Positions 1 to 12,589 of a stretch of DNA of 64,000 bases are shown here, piece after piece. The stretch's first letter is position 1; each line of letters begins with the position of its first letter. The position numbers and the translations under genes are program-made. Source of the DNA: Acridotheres tristis (Eukaryota; Chordata; Aves; Passeriformes; Sturnidae); assembly GCA_037013685.1 (NCBI GenBank), contig CM072896.1, positions 14,209,444 through 14,273,443 on the forward strand. Direction: 5' to 3'. The notes under the pieces were generated by a model. That model saw only the letters and a list, made by a program, of their open reading frames with translations, had not been told where the DNA came from and ran no database searches.

Positions 1-3000
1 TGGACCCAGACCCTCTTGTGGACATGGAACTGGGTTTGCAAAGAGCCTCCTCCTCCAGACTGCCAGTTCACATCTTTAGCTCTTCACTGACAGGGCTGCA
101 GTTTGCTAACTGCTCTCACAGAGCCTTGCACAACAGAATCCTCTTAGAAAATGCCATCAAAACACTGCTGAAATGGAAACAGAACAACAGGGCAAACTGG
201 GGGACAAGGTAATGGTTAAAGGGGCATTTTGCATCAAGAAGCAGCAGGCTCTGTGCACCGCATACTTGGCACTGATGGGCTACCAAAGCTGGCTTTCTTT
301 GGCAGACATTATATTGCCTCCCTCATGGAAATGACTCTGTGTAGATGTGTCCAAGTAGCTGGCAGGGTTGTGACCCTCTCCCCTGCCTCTTAATTCTGAA
401 CATGCCTCTCACTGAACATGCCCTGGGGAGCTGTGCAGATAAAGAATACATGGGAATGCATGTGAGGAGGAGTGTGCAAGACAGGGAGAGAAGAGAGGAG
501 AATATGAGAAACCAGACATCTAACAAAGAAGGAGGAAAAATGATCAGGCAAAGCAGTGAGATGAGAGAGAGAGTTGTTATTAGAGGCAAGAAGTGAAAAG
601 AGGCAAATTAAACACTGGTTCAAACCAGAGTAAAAATAGCACAGGAGGAAAACGAAAAAGAAAAGACTGCAAAGGAATACAACTGATGTCTTTCAGTAGG
701 TGCTATCACACTCATATACCTGCTCTGCCAGCTTGGTAGAGGAGTACACCCTGAAACTACCTGGAGGGCAGCAGGATGGTCCTGGAAACAGCCCTGGCTG
801 TAGCCCTCATGCCTCCAGCTGGGCCAACTGAGATAACAAACTTGGGGACTGCTGCTGGGTCACAGCTGTAAGTTATTCACATCAAGTATTGACCAGTCAC
901 TGCAAAAGAACTTGGCTCTGTAGCTGCTTTTTGAGACATCTGCATCTCCCTTCACCCACAAAAGCAGATGGGATCTGGTCTATGGAGCTAAATCCAGATA
1001 AAAGCCAAAGTTACATCCAGATAGAAAATTAACTGGTGCAGAATTCTTCATTGTAGTGTCAAGAAGGATGTCACTATTAAGATATGTCAGAAAGTTAAGA
1101 CAGACTCAAAGTCCATATGCTTATACTTGATTTCCATTCTGGTCACAAAATTAAAATTAGGGATGAAGCCAAGATCAAAACTTAATCTCAGGCTATGACC
1201 TCCCTCCTGTGCCCCATGTCCATCTGGATCCACAAAATGAGCTGCATTAATCTCTGGAGGCAGCAAAGAAAACTGAAAGCAAAGCAAAGCAGGAGTTTAT
1301 GTGTAAGAATATATGACAGGGTACAAAGCAATGATAACACATTACTGGAAAAATCACAGCTGATTAGATGCATCTCCCAAGCCCCTTCCCAAAGCAGGCT
1401 TTGTCCTTATCCTGGATGCCCAAATTCAGGACCAAGTGTCACCAATACATATCCCAAGAATGCAGCTGGAACCCCTGTTACCTGTGGCTGCCACTCAGAC
1501 ATCTGAGGGACCATAGGGCACTGGAAAGGTAAAAGTGAGTCACTCCATGGCTGTGTGCCTGCCCTGCTCAATCCTCATTCCCCCCAGGATTATCCTCAAG
1601 GGCAGGGATGTCTCTGATGTTTTAAGAAAGCTGTCCTGCTCCCCTTCCTGCCTGCAGTTTTCCTGCCTGACCTCTACTAGGTGAGTTTGCAGTTCAGCTC
1701 CCTCCCTGCAAAAGGAGGATCACAGAACCACCCTGCTCCAAGACAGCACTGCAAGAATAAAAGCATTAACAGTTGCATTGGGCACAAAAGCAATGAGAGG
1801 TTGGATGAATATGACAGATTGCTGTACATTCGATTTCTAATGTTACAGCCCCGATCAGACCAAGTAACCTGACTTAATCTAAGTGCCACTCATGCTGACA
1901 ACCTCTGGAGAGCAGACAAGGCAGCCTGCTCTGAATAACCTCCAGACCTGAGTGGAAACACCAGCCCTGGCAACTCTTTGGTTCTGCTGTCACTTCCCTT
2001 ACAGTGCGTCCCCACATTTCCAGGGGTGCACACATTCAGAGAGCTGGAGATCTGAGCAGAACGAAATACCAAGAGAAAACAAAGCCCTAGGACAGGTATT
2101 TATTTGCAGTCATAGAAACACAATTCTTGCTTTTTGTGTATCATCCTGACAATCTCCAAGTAGAAATACATGCTACTCCAACTAATCTGAGGTGAATCCA
2201 AATGCTAGTGCACCATTTATTTGCTTTAATATGAATGTTGGTCTTTGGAGAAAAGAGAAGCTGTTTGTGTGCCTGTGTGATAGACAGGTGGGTTTGAAAC
2301 ATTGACTGAACATTTTTGTGCCATAGTTTTATAGGTAGGATTCACACTATGAACTCTTTAAAGAATAATAGTTTTACTCCAAGCCCCTTGTCCTCCCCTC
2401 CCTCCATCTCAGTGTTGCTGCTCTGCTTTGGGAGCTCTGTAATGCCAGATTTCTTGATTCAGCCAAGGAGTATATAAATGAATATGAAATAATAAGGAAG
2501 CAGGGAGGAAGGTCGAGCTGACCTTGTGCTGCACACGCCGTCTGGGTAGGAGCCGACTGGGGACCGTCCACGTCTGGCTCACACGGCCTCCCTGCGAGGA
2601 AAGCTGCTGCTTGCTGGAGTTAATATTCACACCCACTCTGTGCAGGGCTTGCAAGTACCCAAGGAGCAATTAACCTGCCACAAATGCTTGTTTAGTCATT
2701 TTTAATCCAAGGCATTGACAGGAAAAAATTATGTTTTTTCCTGCTTGGCTTATAGTAAGAAGCGATGATGTCTACAGATTTACTGATGAAAAGCTTCCTA
2801 AAAGGAATTCTCAAACAATGAGCCCTCCAAACAGCCTCTCTTTACCCTCTGATTTTCATGCAGTGACGAATTCAGATTTCCTTATACCTGTTTTTGTGAG
2901 GGAAATGCCCTTTTAAAACATGCCAGTGCCTCCTTGCAGCTGCCTTGCTCTTAGAAAGAAACAGTTAAAAGAAATACATTAAATCTTATGCCAGAGCCAG

Positions 3001-3110
3001 ACTTGCTGTCTCAATTCCTTTGAGTCAATCAGCACATTGATACTGCTGTAAATCAAAAGCAATTCTGCAGTAAAACACCATTTTGTAAGGCAGGTACTGC
3101 CCTGCAAAGG
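1..3110. other. non-coding DNA, no gene seen
   Basis: No recognisable coding exon, RNA gene or repeat family is visible. Open frames are at most about 100 codons, occur on both strands and resemble no protein I know. The only structure is a purine-rich stretch on the plus strand at about 461-672. I read the segment as intergenic or intronic. Confidence 0.6.
461..672 (+). repeat. purine-rich low-complexity tract
   Basis: Over about 210 bases the plus strand is strongly biased to A and G, with runs such as GAGAGAAGAGAGGAG and GAGATGAGAGAGAGAG. It is not a clean tandem repeat. Such polypurine stretches often arise from decayed microsatellites; no function can be read from it. Confidence 0.5.
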
Positions 3111-6100
3111 TGAAGGCATATGCATATTAACGATCAGAATTTATTCAAAGTTCACAACCTCATGCTGTTTTGCTTATAGTCTAAACATTCAAACACATTA
3201 TTTTAACTGACATATTTAAGTGAAGTGCCAAAGGCATATGTACAGGACATATACTATAGATGTGTAGATACATCACACATACATATTTATTTCACTACAC
3301 AAGAAGATGGAATCATTGCTGTATCTCATGTAAGGCTGGTTGCTGTTTTCTGTAGATCATGATGACAGCCTCAGTTGGAAAACTACAGGAAATTAGCCTT
3401 GAATACTCTGCATAAATTCTCAGCTTTTGAGGAGCTGCAAGAAATCAACTTATATTCAAGTTAAAACTATTCCTCAAGAAACATGCACATTCTGAAAAAT
3501 GTGATTTTTCAAACCAGTTTAACTAAAGACTGTGAAGCAGAGGAAATGAATGTGCAAAAGAAAAGGCTTGAGAGCACTCTGAGAATATTTATGTTGTTAA
3601 TTACCAAATACGAACAAAATATTAGTGTGTCTTATTATCACTGTATGCCTCAATATCACAACAAAAATGAAACAAGGCTTAAAATTGTAGAATGTTTATT
3701 TCTAGAAACCAGTACTTTACCATGCATTTGTGACCACAGTTCTTGTCCTTTACCTAGTAAAAGGGACTGTCAGCAGCAGAAGCATGGCTTTTCTGGAAAG
3801 CCAGAACATGGCTCAGATAAAAAATTCTGATTTAGGTTTTCAAATGTTTTAAAAACTAGGTCTGATCCATCTCCCAGTTTTCTGCAGTACAGGCATGTGA
3901 ATGCATTACTTGAAGCTCTGTACACTCTGAGCCTCAGCATCCACAGAAATTCTTGCAAAACCCAGCAGGGAGTACGAGATGGCTCGCTCAAACTGAAAGT
4001 GGGATCAGCTGCTGCCTTCTTGATGCAACAGCACAATCCTCATTCCACATGAACTGGCAATTTTATAATCTACCACGCCCTTTATGTGTTGATGAGCAGA
4101 AACAAGCAGAGCTATGGAAAAGCTGTGATAAAGAGATGGCTCTCAGAGCACCTCTCACTGGATGAAGCAGTGAAGTTCAGCTACATAAAGGCTTATGTAG
4201 CCAAAGGCTTATGGCAGGAAGGATAAAGCAGGGGTACTTGCCATCTTTCCCTTCAGTCAGTGCCTCAGGTGCTGCACTGATTCCTTGTACCTGTCACAGG
4301 AGGCACCTTGACTGCCAGGAACAGGGGCAGCTGGCAATAAATCTCTGTTACAGGGGATGTCTGAGGCAATTGGCAAGTTTGTAAGCACAGAGACTTGCAT
4401 GTATGTGGTCTGTGCACATAGCCAGTGAATTCCACACTGGATGTTTATATAGACATACATCCGGTACATAAATAGACCCAAAAGATGTATTTTTCAATAT
4501 AACCCATGGCCATCCCATGTGACCTAAATAATTCAAGGGCAGGAAAGCTACATAACATAGTATCTTTGTTGATAACAAAGCAATAATCCCCTTTCTGTGA
4601 GGAAATGACAAGTTTCAAATTGCCTTGTGCTCCCAGACTTTAAACTTGGCAGCATGTCGGTTCTTGTAAATGTTTCACTCCAGAAGAGCCTGGTGATCCA
4701 TTATTAGCAGCTAATTCACTGTCAAGCATGTGGGCAACAACATTTGGACAGGAGCGATGAAGCATCAGCTGTTAGTCTGCTGCAACTCCCCACGTGTTAG
4801 AGACCGGGAGATTTTCTGGCATAGGAAAATATTTCATGTGTTGTGGGTCACTGTTCTGGGAAGAGCAGCAATTCAGGCAAAGTCTGGGCTTTGCTGAATC
4901 TCTTCTCCCTGTCTGGGGCAAAGTCCTGCAGTCCCCTGTCCCATGGACAGAGGGAAAGGAAGCTGTTTACAGTAAAAAGAAAAACACGATGAAAATAAAA
5001 ATGTGAGTGCTCAAAATTCATGTCAGCCTGAAAAATCACAGTTGGTTAAAAGTACGTGTGTCTGCTACCTCAACAATTTTCCCTGGCAGTCAGCTTGAAG
5101 GGGGCATTTTGATTGATGATAATTTCCAATATAGTTCAATTCTTTCATAATGCTGCTTCTTTTTTTTAAAAACCCAAGTAATTAACAGTAATGAACAATT
5201 AAAAATAGCTTTACAAATATCACCATGCTTTTAAACAGGAAATTACTAAACTCATTGTACGCTTATCTGCTGCAAAAAAGATTCAGTCAGCTCTTCTATT
5301 TATAACAGCATCTCCCTCAACTAATTAGCAGCATTAGCATTCACAGGCTGCTCACCAGGAGGATCCAAAGACCCTCGTCTCCTGGTCTGGGCCTGGATAT
5401 CTTGCATCATATTCCCATTAGCTCATAGGGACTTTCTACTACCTGCGTCCTCAATAAGTGAAGATTCTCTCATCTCTTGTCTGTACTTTTTCACAGCCAA
5501 AGCATATTTTGCCAGGCAGTCACAGCTCTACATGCAGGCACAATGGCACACAGCACAAAATTCTGGCTGAACTCACCAACACCAAGCCCTCAGCCCTGGT
5601 GGCTGTGTTATCTCCAAGTCCTTTGCAGAGCCATCACAGCAGGCAAGAGCTGTTCAGCAGGAATAATATTGGATTTTTGCCTATGCCTGAGTGACAGAGA
5701 GAAAAGAAAAATCTTTCTAGAGCAGAGAAGTCAAATTATTCTGAATATTTGCCAAGAGCAGGAGAGATGCTTTTAAAAGGGGTTTCGATACCAGATTGAA
5801 GCAAAGAAAGAAAATGAGGAAGAACATGCCCTAAAATACTTCTCATTGCTGGGCTGTTTGTCTTCTAGGAAATAACAGACAGAGACTGCACTGGGAACCC
5901 AGCTCAAACTGCAAGGGGAAAAGTTGTGAAGTGAGAAAGGTTGGCTTGGGGAGAGATCAGACACTCTGTGGAGCTGGCAGTGATGCACTAAAGGGTGGGG
6001 GGAGCAGTGGGGGTGGAAATCCCACCCTAGATTTGACACTTAGGGATCTGCAAAGCTGTGCATGGAATAGAAGTCAGACAGCTCTTCAGAAATAGGCTGG

Positions 6101-9100
6101 GAAATCCAGCAAAGATACAAGCTGTGCTGGGGGCTGCTTATGAAGCCGGGACCTGTGAGGAAAGAGCTGTGAGCATTAGCATTGCCAGGAGGTGTGCAGA
6201 AAGCATTGCACCGTGCTCAGACTATTTACACAATGATTCTCCTGGCTTCGGGAGGTGCTCAGACTGCCCCTTTGAGAAACTCATTTTGTATTTATAAAGC
6301 TTTATGAACTTGCAGTCTTTCAGAACTTCTGATCTTTGTGTAATTTCCCATGCTTGTCTTCAAGTGCTTTTCTTCTCCATAACAATGTGTTATTAACTTT
6401 CAAAATCTTATTGCGTGACTGTAAAATTCATGTGAGGTTTCAGAGCATTGAGTTTCAATGGTGCAAACTGATCCATCAGAACCAAAGGAAAACATGTTCT
6501 TGGAAACAAGAGAGGGAGGGAAGGCTACAACAATTCTTCATATGAAGAAAAGAAAGTTGGAGTTGTTTAATAAAGGAAGCACACAGCCATGTTCTTTACT
6601 CACAGGGGGAAGGTACAGAGAAAGGTACAGTGAATGTGAAAATCAAAAAAGGGAAGAAAACAATATTTTGTCTTCTCCAAATTGTCCTCCATACTGCAGA
6701 CTAGGTGCTGTGAAACCCATCCATGCCTGTCCTCAGGACATGTAGTTTCATGGCCAATACTTAATCTGCAGCCAAACAAATGCACACAACCATCCAACTT
6801 TCCTTAATATGCTGGTAGATTCCCAGTAAGAAGATTTGTCACACATCTTGAAATGCAGCCCACAAACCCACTTCTCAGACATTCCATGTTTCAAAGATTT
6901 GTGGATGCCAAAGGTAGAACAAAGCATTCACATTTTCTGTGTGACACAGACATAAGATACCAGTTAGCACATTTTAGATCAATAAAATAATTCTCATTAG
7001 TATTAGTTTATCAGAAGGAAAGTCACGTACTTGTAAGAAAAAGAAAAATAATAAAGTATGGAGAATCTATTCTGTCTCATATGTCTCAGTATTAATGACC
7101 TTCTTGCTGAGCAGTTCTGCTCTGACTTTAGATTCAATTTTTTTAAATTTGGAAATTGTCAAAATGCCTGGGTGAGACTCTCCAACCTTTGTGATAGAAA
7201 GGAGCTGACATTAGCTGATTATAACAGCATTTCTAGCTCGAGCATATCTGCATCTCTGAAAATACTATGAATTTTGACAGGTTTTCAATACATTTGTCCA
7301 CCCACAGAGCTGATGTCATCTCACTTGCTGGAGGAAACTATAAAGGATAGATTTCCTTTGGCTCAAAAGAGATGTCTGAGTAGCGGCAAAGTCTGTTCTT
7401 CCACAGTCATTTCAATTAGCAGGGAATAGCCTGAGAATCCACGGGCTGTTACAGTCAATCAGTGGCCAGAAACAATTAGAGAGCCTAGCTGGGTGTTTCC
7501 TCATCCTGCATCCCTCAGACAGCCCAGCTCTCATGGTGGGAAGAGCCAGTACTGCCTCCTGCTGAGGTACACGATTTAGAGGCATCCTCTCTTCACCGAT
7601 GCCAGGTTATCACTGGGTGGGAGCAGGATGACATTGCAGACCGAGTGCTACAGACGGGGTGGGAGCACTGATGAAGTCGAGATCAGTGAAACGAGGCAGT
7701 CTCCAGCTGCTCCACCCCTGCCCATAGTTCAGTGCCACTGTTGTTCCCAACACACTGTTGTTCTCCACTCATTGCATCCTTTCCCCTGAACACCCCCATG
7801 GAGGATCCCTGACAGAGGCAGCTCTGGTGCCACGTGTGTCTGTCTGTCACTTGTTGCACTGGATGTTAGGGCTCTGCATCTCAAACCAAACTCCTGCCTT
7901 CATCCCCACCACGCTCCTCACCTGCAGGAAGAATGGCAATATTGGGGCATCTCACTTTTTGTGACATTATTATGGAACAAGGGGGAAACCCCAGCACTGC
8001 CACACACCTTGAGCATGCACCCTGGCCCCATGCTCCCAGGAGCCCTGCTGGAAGGCAGGGTTCCCAATTTCCCTGCAGATAGTTCTTCCAGGAGAGTGGG
8101 GAGATCTGATATTGGCTCTTCCTACTTGCAGCTTAGAAATATAAGAGCTGTAAAACTAATCAGTTGCTGAAATTTTCCTCTGTAGGAGTCACAGCCAGTG
8201 AAATAAGCATTAGAAAAAGATGGATGTGGCAGGTCTGATTAATCCAGGTGCTTTTCCTGAATAACGATAATTGGGGTTTAGCATGGCTATACGTATAAAA
8301 TCAAATTTAATCAGCAAATGGACTGCCTCCAAACTTACTGCCAACCCACCCTCACATTTATCTAGGTCTACTGCTATAATTTCATTGAAATTGAAGTTTT
8401 CACCCTGAAAATTTATTCTTTCACCTTTGATGGCATTTTAATCCTTTCCTTTGCGAAATACAAATTCGGCCTTTCACTCTAAGAAGTGGAGCTGCATGTT
8501 CATGTGCCTGGTCCTGTCAAGAGGCATGAAAGATCAGTGAACTTTACCTCACCTATGGCCACAGGACTCTGTTAATTCACAGCTTAGAAGGAGGAAACAG
8601 CAGGGCAATGCACTGAGTGTCAGCTGGAGCTGCCAGCAGGAAAATTTACCTGAACATTCAAACTAGAGGAACAGACTACACCAACTCCAGGAGCAGCCCT
8701 GTGAGCTGCTAATTGTGGTTGGCCTTTATCTCCATTGGCTTTTTTAGTTACAGCAAATGCAGTATGGCTCGTTAGTACTGCAGCACACAGACACAAGTGT
8801 AATTACAGTAATTACTTCTCTCAGCTAACCCAATCATAAGCGTCTGAGCACCATCCCTTTGGATAGTCAGAGGACCTGAAGAGGACACTTGAAATGCATC
8901 CTGCTCTTGTGATGACATGGAAGATCCTCAGAGATTCTCTGAGTGGTTTTGAGGCAACTTCAAGGCATTTAGTATTATCTTGTTATTTTTCTGATGCATG
9001 AGGCACCGTGGGTTAATAAGCAACCTTCTGCCTCACAACCCCAGTGCACCCCAGACTGTGCTCCAAAAGAGGGATAACCCCAGCAAAGCAGAGCTCAAAG

Positions 9101-9320
9101 CTCCCTGGCCAACAGCTGGTAGCTGTGGTTTGACTCCAGCTCCCAGATCTCAACAGCCCCTGGCACCCTGATGTGCCTGGCTTGGCTCTGCTCACAGACA
9201 ACAGACAGAGCTTCTTGACCTCCAGCCAAGCCAAGTTATTGCCTGGATTGCCTGGCTGGGACCATCAGTAGTAATGTTCTGAGCTCCTTGAATTGCTGCT
9301 GGCAGAGGGAAATGCTTATA
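3111..9320. other. non-coding DNA with two AT-rich blocks
   Basis: No gene or recognisable transposon is seen. Two blocks stand out. At about 5100-5345 there are TAATTA-type words and an 8-T run. At about 8160-8480 there are motifs such as GATTAATCC and TTTAATCAGC, which resemble homeodomain sites. A direct repeat of GTAATTAC lies near 8799-8815. A perfect 8-bp inverted repeat with a 4-base loop lies at 4181-4200. Open frames are short, at most about 115 codons (3483-3830), and unrecognised. Confidence 0.55.
4181..4200. repeat. short perfect inverted repeat
   Basis: CTACATAA and TTATGTAG form a perfect 8-bp stem around the loop AGGC. The word AAAGGCTTATG at 4187-4197 is repeated directly at 4203-4213. 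It is too short to assign to an RNA gene or a transposon end and may be chance. Confidence 0.5.
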
Positions 9321-9325
9321 CAGCT

Positions 9326-9368
9326 ACATATGTGTGTACATATATATACACATGCTTACACATGTACA
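9326..9368. repeat. imperfect (TA/TG) dinucleotide tract
   Basis: Mostly alternating purine-pyrimidine sequence made of TG, TA and CA steps (for example TGTGTGTACATATATATAC). It is a decayed microsatellite of the kind that can adopt non-B structure. No associated gene is seen. Confidence 0.7.
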
Positions 9369-12286
9369 AACTGCTTCTCTCAACTCCAATGAAAATCTTA
9401 CTGAAGCCCACGGCTAAGTGATAGGGGTCGACCTGAATGCGTTAGGAAAAATGAATAAGAAGAATGGCTGGGGCAGTTTGCCTCATCATTTCCACCAGAA
9501 AACAGGACCAGTGCCTGCACAGTCCTGGCCAAGTGGGAGCGATGCTCCTGGCCTGTAAATCAGGGGCGGGATTAAAAGAGAATTAATGGATTTTGGTCAT
9601 TATGCATTCTTACAGTTGTGGTGCTACTGATGGAGAAGCTGTGTGTATGTACAGACACTGAATTTCAGTGTAGCCCAGTTGTTTGAGCTCAGCCTTCTTT
9701 ATCCCTAAAACCAGTCTTGGAGTGGCATCCTAGGCTACATCCCTCCCCTGTGGACTCTTCTGCCTGTGAGAGCTTGGCACCAATACTTAACAAGCCAAGA
9801 GTTGGCTCCAAAAGGATGAAGCAAATTGGGAAAGCAGCCACTGCCCCAGGGAGACAAGATACAGGTGCTTGGGGTCATCAGTCCTGGGGATGCAGGGCAC
9901 ACAATCTTACTGACCAGGATCCAGCCAGATGCTTATTTTTCTCTCCTTCTCTTTCTTGTTTCCTTTTCAAGTAGGCTCTTCTTGATGGTTCTGAGGTGAG
10001 CACAGCCATAGGGAGGAAAAAAAGAAATATATGTTCTGCCGGTTCCTGAACATTCTCCAGTGATCAGCTTCTGATATTTGCTGATCTTCAGCCATTCCCC
10101 AGCAGAGGTGAGGAATATGATGGGAAATACAAGACTGATAGGAAGAAAATCCCTGTCCTTAGCCCCATTTGTGCATCCCCTAGTACTAGTCAGTCACTTG
10201 AGAGCTCTCTGGGACTTGTGGACCAAAGTATAATGACCAGCGCTCTAGAGTCTCATCTCCTCTCACAGGTCTCTGGAAAACCTTTATAGCCCTCCGCCTT
10301 TTACAGTATTTTCCAGCTTTGTGTTAAGTCAAACTTTGTATTTGTCTGATTACTAGTTGCAGGGAAGGGATTCTCCACTCTCTTGCTCCTTTCACTGTAG
10401 TAAGTTGCTGATCTAATGTGTCCATGTTCATTGCCCAGTCAGCCAGGACCTTTTTCTGTATTTCACAAGTTGCTCTGAACTAATTTCTCTTAGCATTTGT
10501 AAATTAAGAGGGGAAAAGGACCAATATTTACTTCTAGAATAGCAATTGCTCAAATTATATTTTTATTATTTTAAGAGAAACAGTTTCAAATATCACCATA
10601 GGTGAAATTAAATGAGCTGATGTTGTCCCTTTACTTCAATCTTGGGAAGAGCTCAAGAGATGCTGTTGTTACACTGCTCTTTTAGAGCACAGACCAGTGG
10701 TCCTGAGCCTGCTCCTCCCCTCTGCCCAACCTGCAGTGGCTGGCACAAGGGATGATGGAACACATCCTGCTCTGTCTCACTTTGAAAAGATGCCCATATC
10801 AAGCATGTGGATAGGGCTGCTGGAATCATGTTACATGTGACAGATAACAGATTTTACTTGCAAATGTTTGCAGAGTGAAGAAGTTAATGGGAACAGGCAG
10901 ATGCTTCCATGGATTAAATCTGTTTTTGCCATGCAATATGGGAGCAGTTCTGCAGCAGGTACACTGCATGGTGACTGTGCACTGGCACAGTGACACACAC
11001 TGATGTAGCACAGCTCTGCCACTGTTTTGGCACCAGAAAAACCTGGTCCAAGCTAGGATTTCTACCCTTAATCAGAAATAGCATCTCTTCCACCCAAATA
11101 GGATATAAAATTCCAAACTACGTAAGGGAAGAGAAACCCCAAGGTATTCCTCAAGCTCCCCAGACATTAATTGTATCAAGGGCAAGCTGAACACTTTTTC
11201 CTAGGGCTTACAACATTCATAGAGCCATTCCCTTGCTTTATTACAGATTGGCCTCTGTAATAATGCTAAAGATCAAACCACAAAATCTGCATTTCCCTGT
11301 AAGCAAATTGCATTTCTGTTGAGGGCCCTGGAAGAGAGGAGAGCTGCCAGCACTGCATGGCTGCATCATTTCCTGAAGCTTCTGCTGGGGGTTGCAAAGC
11401 ATTTGTGTTCCAAAAGATTGACCTGTGCTGGCAACACCTTGCCCGGGGCAAAACGCTGGCAGTTTGTGCTATCTAAAGGGCTTTAATGCAAAAGGAACCC
11501 TTCATCATCTGCCCTCAGGGAAAACTTCTTTATCAGATGCTTCAGGGTTTGGGTCAGGTGAGAGAAGAGATGGTGGCAGTGCCTGGGACTGGGGTCACAG
11601 CCCTCATCAGGGAAACTGTGTGGCAGCAAGGATGCCCCTCATGGGAATGCTGTGACCAGTCCAATGGAAAATGCTCCTTTGGGCTGGTTACCTCCTCTGC
11701 TCTGTAAAGGGTGTCCTGAGCTGGCACCAGTGCATGATGCTCAACTCAGCCCATTGCATCTGCAGTTCACAGTAAACCTCTTAAGATTCCATCTGTGAGT
11801 TTAAATAGAAAAGAAACAAAAGCATCTGATGATGGCACAAGCAGATCCTGCCTCTAACAGCTGATAGAAAGCAGGATAAAATGCTATTGCTTTGGTTATT
11901 AGGACAAACTGGCCCTGCTTGTGAGGCAGCTCAGGCACAGTCGATGATGCAGAAGGATCACTTGATACTACTTTAACTCTTTCAACTTGAACTAAAACTG
12001 GAGAAATAATAGTCAAAAGAAGGAAGCACAGGCTTGAATGATCTGTGTGCAGGTGATAAAGTACCTTACAGAAGGCAACAGGCTTTTCTCTCTATCAAAA
12101 TGTCCACTTAGATGGAAAAAAAATCATAAAACTGCAAAAAGTAGCATTGCTAAAAGAGTCCCCAAAAATCTTTAAATGCAGCTGAAATTTGACTGGATAC
12201 TTAGAGCTCAGACCACAGTTTCTCAGAACCACTCTGCAGAGTCTTTTGTTCATTAATGGCTGGAGATGCTGCATACCTCTTCATGT
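9369..12286. other. non-coding DNA, nothing recognised
   Basis: No coding exon, RNA gene or transposon could be identified. Open frames are below about 90 codons on both strands and unlike any family I know. Base composition is mixed, with a short AT-rich part near 10500-10620. Confidence 0.6.
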
Positions 12287-12366
12287 ATTTTTTTCCTTTC
12301 CTTTTTTGTTTCTTTTTATATTATGTGTACATGCATTCATATATATATATATATAAATAAATAAAA
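12287..12366. repeat. T-rich tract, (AT)n and (AAAT)n microsatellite
   Basis: A T-rich run at 12287-12318 is followed by about eight AT units at 12339-12355 and three AAAT-like units up to 12366. This is a compound microsatellite, likely variable in length between individuals. Confidence 0.85.
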
Positions 12367-12589
12367 TCCCTGCCTTCATGAAGGAATGATGGGATGCCTG
12401 TGAACTACAGCAAGAATCATGTACCCCGGCAAAGACAAGCTTGTAACCTGGAGGTCCAGAGGCACCCATCATACTCTGAGGGACAACATAAAGCTTCTCA
12501 GTATCACAAAAAGCTGCCAGTGGAGAGGCAGACTCTTGTGATATGGTCCTTTCCCTGCTAGGAATCAGGCTGAGATAAAATCACCCTGA

